Source: Puniceicoccales bacterium (GTDB taxonomy: Bacteria > Verrucomicrobiota > Verrucomicrobiia > Opitutales > UBA953). From it: a DNA stretch of 7,730 nt. The stretch is from positions 1 to 7,730 of the forward strand of contig JAITXH010000068.1 in NCBI GenBank assembly GCA_031284845.1, given 5' to 3'. The notes under the pieces were generated by a model that did no database searches, was not told the origin of the DNA, and saw only the letters and a list, made by a program, of their open reading frames with translations. Made by a program: the position numbers and the translations under genes. This document shows positions 6,153-7,730 of this stretch, in pieces (the stretch's first letter is position 1; each line of letters opens with the position of its first letter).

Positions 6153-6944
6153 ATGTATAAAACAGTTTTCGCTTTGGCGCTTGCCGCCTTGTTGCCCACC
6201 CCGGCTTTGACCGCCGCCGAAACCGCTGCGCCGGCACCTGCGCCTGCCGCGCCCGCTCCTGTGCCGCTTACTGCGGAGCAGAAGGTGAAGACGCTGGAGG
6301 TGTTTGGCTGGGTGATCGGGCGGGATCTGGAAGGATTCGGTCTGACCTCAGAGGAATTGGATTTGGTGGCGCGTGGCCTTCGCATCGGCGCGGAAGGGAA
6401 AGAATTGTCCAAGGATCAGCAGGAACTTTTCCCGCTCTTGCGCCAATTGCTGGCTGAAAAGGAACAGGCAAACCGTCCCAAAATGGAAGCCAAAGATAAA
6501 GCGCGTCTGGCAGAGTGGGTGCAGAAGAATGCGGATTTCCTGCGTGAGAGAGATAAGGAACAGGGCGTGCAGCAGACCCCGTCTGGATTGCGCTACAAAG
6601 TGCTCGCCGCTGGCGCTGCACCTATCCCGAATATCAACAGCGTCGTGAAGGCAAAATACACCGGTAAACTTGTTGATGGGACAGTCTTTGACAGCAGCGG
6701 TGATACTGCCGCCGAATTCCCCTTGGGCAACGTCATCGCCGGCTGGCAGGAAGGATTGCAGAAAGTCGGCAAGGGCGGAAAAATCCTGCTCTACATTCCC
6801 GCCGATCAAGCCTACGGCAGCGCAGGCCAACCGCCCCGGATTCCTCCTCAGTCCGTGCTGAGCTTCGACGTGGAAATCGTGGATGTTCTGGCAGCTCCGA
6901 CAGCTCCCGCTGTCCCGCCCGCACCGGCTCCCGCCGCTCAATAA
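6153..6944 (+). CDS. Exported FKBP-type peptidyl-prolyl cis-trans isomerase
   Basis: This FKBP-fold prolyl isomerase is predicted to help fold proteins in the periplasm. The ATG at 6153 gives 263 residues beginning with a signal peptide (MYKTVFALALAALLPTPALTAAE, cleavage near 20-25). A GTG at 6102 in the same frame would place 17 polar residues before it and is disfavoured. An Ala-Pro linker (about 25-38) leads to an N-terminal FKBP_N-like helical region (40-140) with VFGWVIGRDLEGFGL and a charged helix rich in Lys, Glu and Gln. The catalytic FKBP domain spans about 143-247. Residues matching the FKBP12 pocket are Tyr169 (KYTG), Phe179-Asp180 (VFDSS), Phe189, Val194-Ile195, Trp198 (AGWQEGL), Tyr221 (AYGS) and Phe238. 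The C-terminus is a second Ala-Pro-rich tail (248-263). The architecture resembles FkpA and Mip. No Shine-Dalgarno sequence is present. It may share a transcript with miaB. Confidence 0.92.
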   Translation: MYKTVFALALAALLPTPALTAAETAAPAPAPAAPAPVPLTAEQKVKTLEVFGWVIGRDLEGFGLTSEELDLVARGLRIGAEGKELSKDQQELFPLLRQLLAEKEQANRPKMEAKDKARLAEWVQKNADFLRERDKEQGVQQTPSGLRYKVLAAGAAPIPNINSVVKAKYTGKLVDGTVFDSSGDTAAEFPLGNVIAGWQEGLQKVGKGGKILLYIPADQAYGSAGQPPRIPPQSVLSFDVEIVDVLAAPTAPAVPPAPAPAAQ

Positions 6945-6963
6945 CCTTTGTTTGATTTCATCC

Positions 6964-7072
6964 GGTCCCGCCTGGCATTTTGACGGACTGTCGCTCGTGG
7001 TTTTAAAACGGTGTTTTTACGCCGGAAATCGCAAACGGCATACGGTTCAAAATTCCAGGCGGGCCTTTTTTT
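6964..7072 (+). terminator. Long imperfect hairpin ending in T7 (terminator or small-RNA candidate)
   Basis: Arm 6967-6975 (CCCGCCTGG) pairs perfectly with 7055-7063 (CCAGGCGGG). After one C/T mismatch, 6977-6983 (ATTTTGA) pairs with 7047-7053 (TCAAAAT). Outside, GG at 6964-6965 can pair with CC at 7064-7065 around a bulged T. The inner 63 bases can fold further: TGTCG (6989-6993) with CGGCA (7036-7040), and CGGTG (7009-7013) with CGCCG (7020-7024) around a six-base loop. T7 (7066-7072) follows directly, so the plus strand has intrinsic-terminator form and could end the FKBP transcript. At about 100 nt it is unusually long for a simple terminator, so a small structured RNA or a mobile MITE-like inverted-repeat element is also possible. 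Confidence 0.5.
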
Positions 7073-7129
7073 GTCCCTCATGTAATCTGCGGGCAGAGGA
7101 TACGGGAAAGCGTTTTCTTGCGATTTTTT

Positions 7130-7157
7130 TTGACCGCCGCCGCCTTTCCGGTTTGCT
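7130..7157 (+). promoter_or_regulatory. Candidate promoter upstream of transketolase
   Basis: TTGACC at 7130-7135 is a five-of-six match to the -35 consensus, at the end of a T8 tract (7124-7131). Sixteen bases later TTTGCT (7152-7157) is a weak -10. Initiation would fall near 7164, leaving a leader of about ten bases before the ATG at 7174. The evidence is box similarity only. Confidence 0.25.
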
Positions 7158-7173
7158 CCCGCGCCAAGTTTTT

Positions 7174-7730
7174 ATGTCAACATCACAACTCGCTCTCTCA
7201 CGCGCTGCCAACGAGGCCCGTGGCCTCGCCATGGATGCCATCACCGCCTCCAAATCCGGCCACCTCGGCCTCCCGCTCGGCTCTGCCGAAATCGGCGCCG
7301 TCCTCTTTGGACAGGCTCTCCGCTACAATCCCGCCGACCCGCAATGGCTCAACCGCGACCGTTTCGTCCTCTCCGGTGGACACGGCAGCATGTTTCTCTA
7401 CGCTTGGCTGCATCTCGCCGGATACGACCTCCCGCTCGACGAGGTGAAGAAGTTCCGCCAGCTCCACAGCAAAACCCCCGGCCACCCCGAATTTGGCGAG
7501 ACGCCCGGCGTCGAAGCCACCACCGGCCCGCTCGGTCAAGGCACGGGCAACATCGTCGGCATCGCGCTCTCCGCGAAGATGGCCGCCGCCCGCTTCAACA
7601 CGCCCGAACACACGCTCTTCGACCACGTCGTCGTCGGCCTCGCCGGAGACGGCTGTCTGCAAGAAGGCATTAGCCACGAAGCCGCCTCTTTCGCCGGACG
7701 CTTTGGCCTTGATAACCTCATCCTCTTTTA
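7174..7730 (+). CDS. tkt: Transketolase, N-terminal part, cut by the window edge
   Basis: Transketolase moves two-carbon ketol units between sugar phosphates in the pentose phosphate pathway, using thiamine diphosphate and a divalent metal. The frame from ATG 7174 stays open to the last base, giving 185 codons of a protein normally near 660 residues. The pyrophosphate-binding domain is clear: SGHLGLPLG (28-36, with His30), RDRFVLSGGHGSMFLY (61-76, His70), HSKTPGHPEFG (98-108, His104), GVEATTGPLGQG (112-123) and the thiamine/metal motif GDGCLQEGISHEA (158-170, Asp159, Glu164). These sit four residues later than the equivalent E. coli TktA residues (His26, His66, His100, Asp155, Glu160), so the start is well placed. 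No Shine-Dalgarno sequence precedes it (GCCAAGTTTTT then ATG). Leucine codons are 21 CTC out of 24, unlike the other genes here, which suggests high expression. Confidence 0.95.
   Translation, partial: MSTSQLALSRAANEARGLAMDAITASKSGHLGLPLGSAEIGAVLFGQALRYNPADPQWLNRDRFVLSGGHGSMFLYAWLHLAGYDLPLDEVKKFRQLHSKTPGHPEFGETPGVEATTGPLGQGTGNIVGIALSAKMAAARFNTPEHTLFDHVVVGLAGDGCLQEGISHEAASFAGRFGLDNLILF

Noticed and set aside
7000..7009. GTTTTAAAAC palindrome, suggestive of a CRISPR repeat end
   Set aside because: It occurs once, with no spaced repeats around it and no cas genes. It is part of the interior of the 6964-7072 hairpin.
7073..7173. Possible TPP riboswitch before transketolase
   Set aside because: None of the conserved TPP riboswitch core sequences (such as CTGAGA) is present, and only about 100 bases separate the hairpin from the start codon.
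7198..7677. A 159-codon minus-strand frame at the right edge
   Set aside because: It is antisense to transketolase, whose motifs and catalytic residues are unambiguous. The heavily C-ending codons of tkt leave few stops on the opposite strand.

Overview
The window is a stretch of ordinary bacterial chromosome. It carries eight supportable protein genes, one of them cut off by the right edge, and no tRNA, rRNA, CRISPR array, transposase or phage gene that I can see. The best guess for the host is a member of the Verrucomicrobiota, probably Opitutaceae. This rests on the wording of the MiaB and transketolase proteins, on a pair of secreted DUF1080 (3-keto-disaccharide hydrolase-like) proteins of a type common in Verrucomicrobiota, Planctomycetota and Bacteroidota, and on the near absence of Shine-Dalgarno sequences. 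It is an inference from recollection, not a database result.

Layout from left to right. On the minus strand, 19-684 encodes a small outer-membrane beta-barrel protein. A divergent intergenic region (685-930) separates it from a plus-strand pair of tandem DUF1080 paralogs. The first (931-1797) is a lipoprotein and the second (1794-2654) has an ordinary signal peptide; they overlap by four bases (ATGA). After a 162-base gap with two small inverted repeats comes prmA (2817-3701, ribosomal protein L11 methyltransferase), then an unrecognised exported beta-barrel-like protein (3762-4469). A strongly AT-rich island (4510-4590) precedes miaB (4710-6068, tRNA ms2i6A methylthiotransferase). A periplasmic FKBP-type peptidyl-prolyl isomerase follows (6153-6944). 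A long imperfect hairpin ending in seven T's (6964-7072) closes that block. The window ends in the first 185 codons of transketolase (7174 onward).

How the genes relate: the DUF1080 pair is probably one transcription unit devoted to extracytoplasmic handling of (oxidised) disaccharides or glycosides, split between a membrane-anchored and a soluble or periplasmic form. PrmA and MiaB are housekeeping modification enzymes of the translation apparatus. The two barrel proteins and the FKBP belong to the cell envelope, and the FKBP could help fold such exported proteins. Transketolase is central carbon metabolism and shows a sharply different, highly biased codon usage.

I found no convincing undescribed multi-gene system. 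The items most worth a second look are the coupled DUF1080 duplication, the 6964-7072 hairpin element, and the AT-rich island with a 51-codon open frame running into the miaB start.
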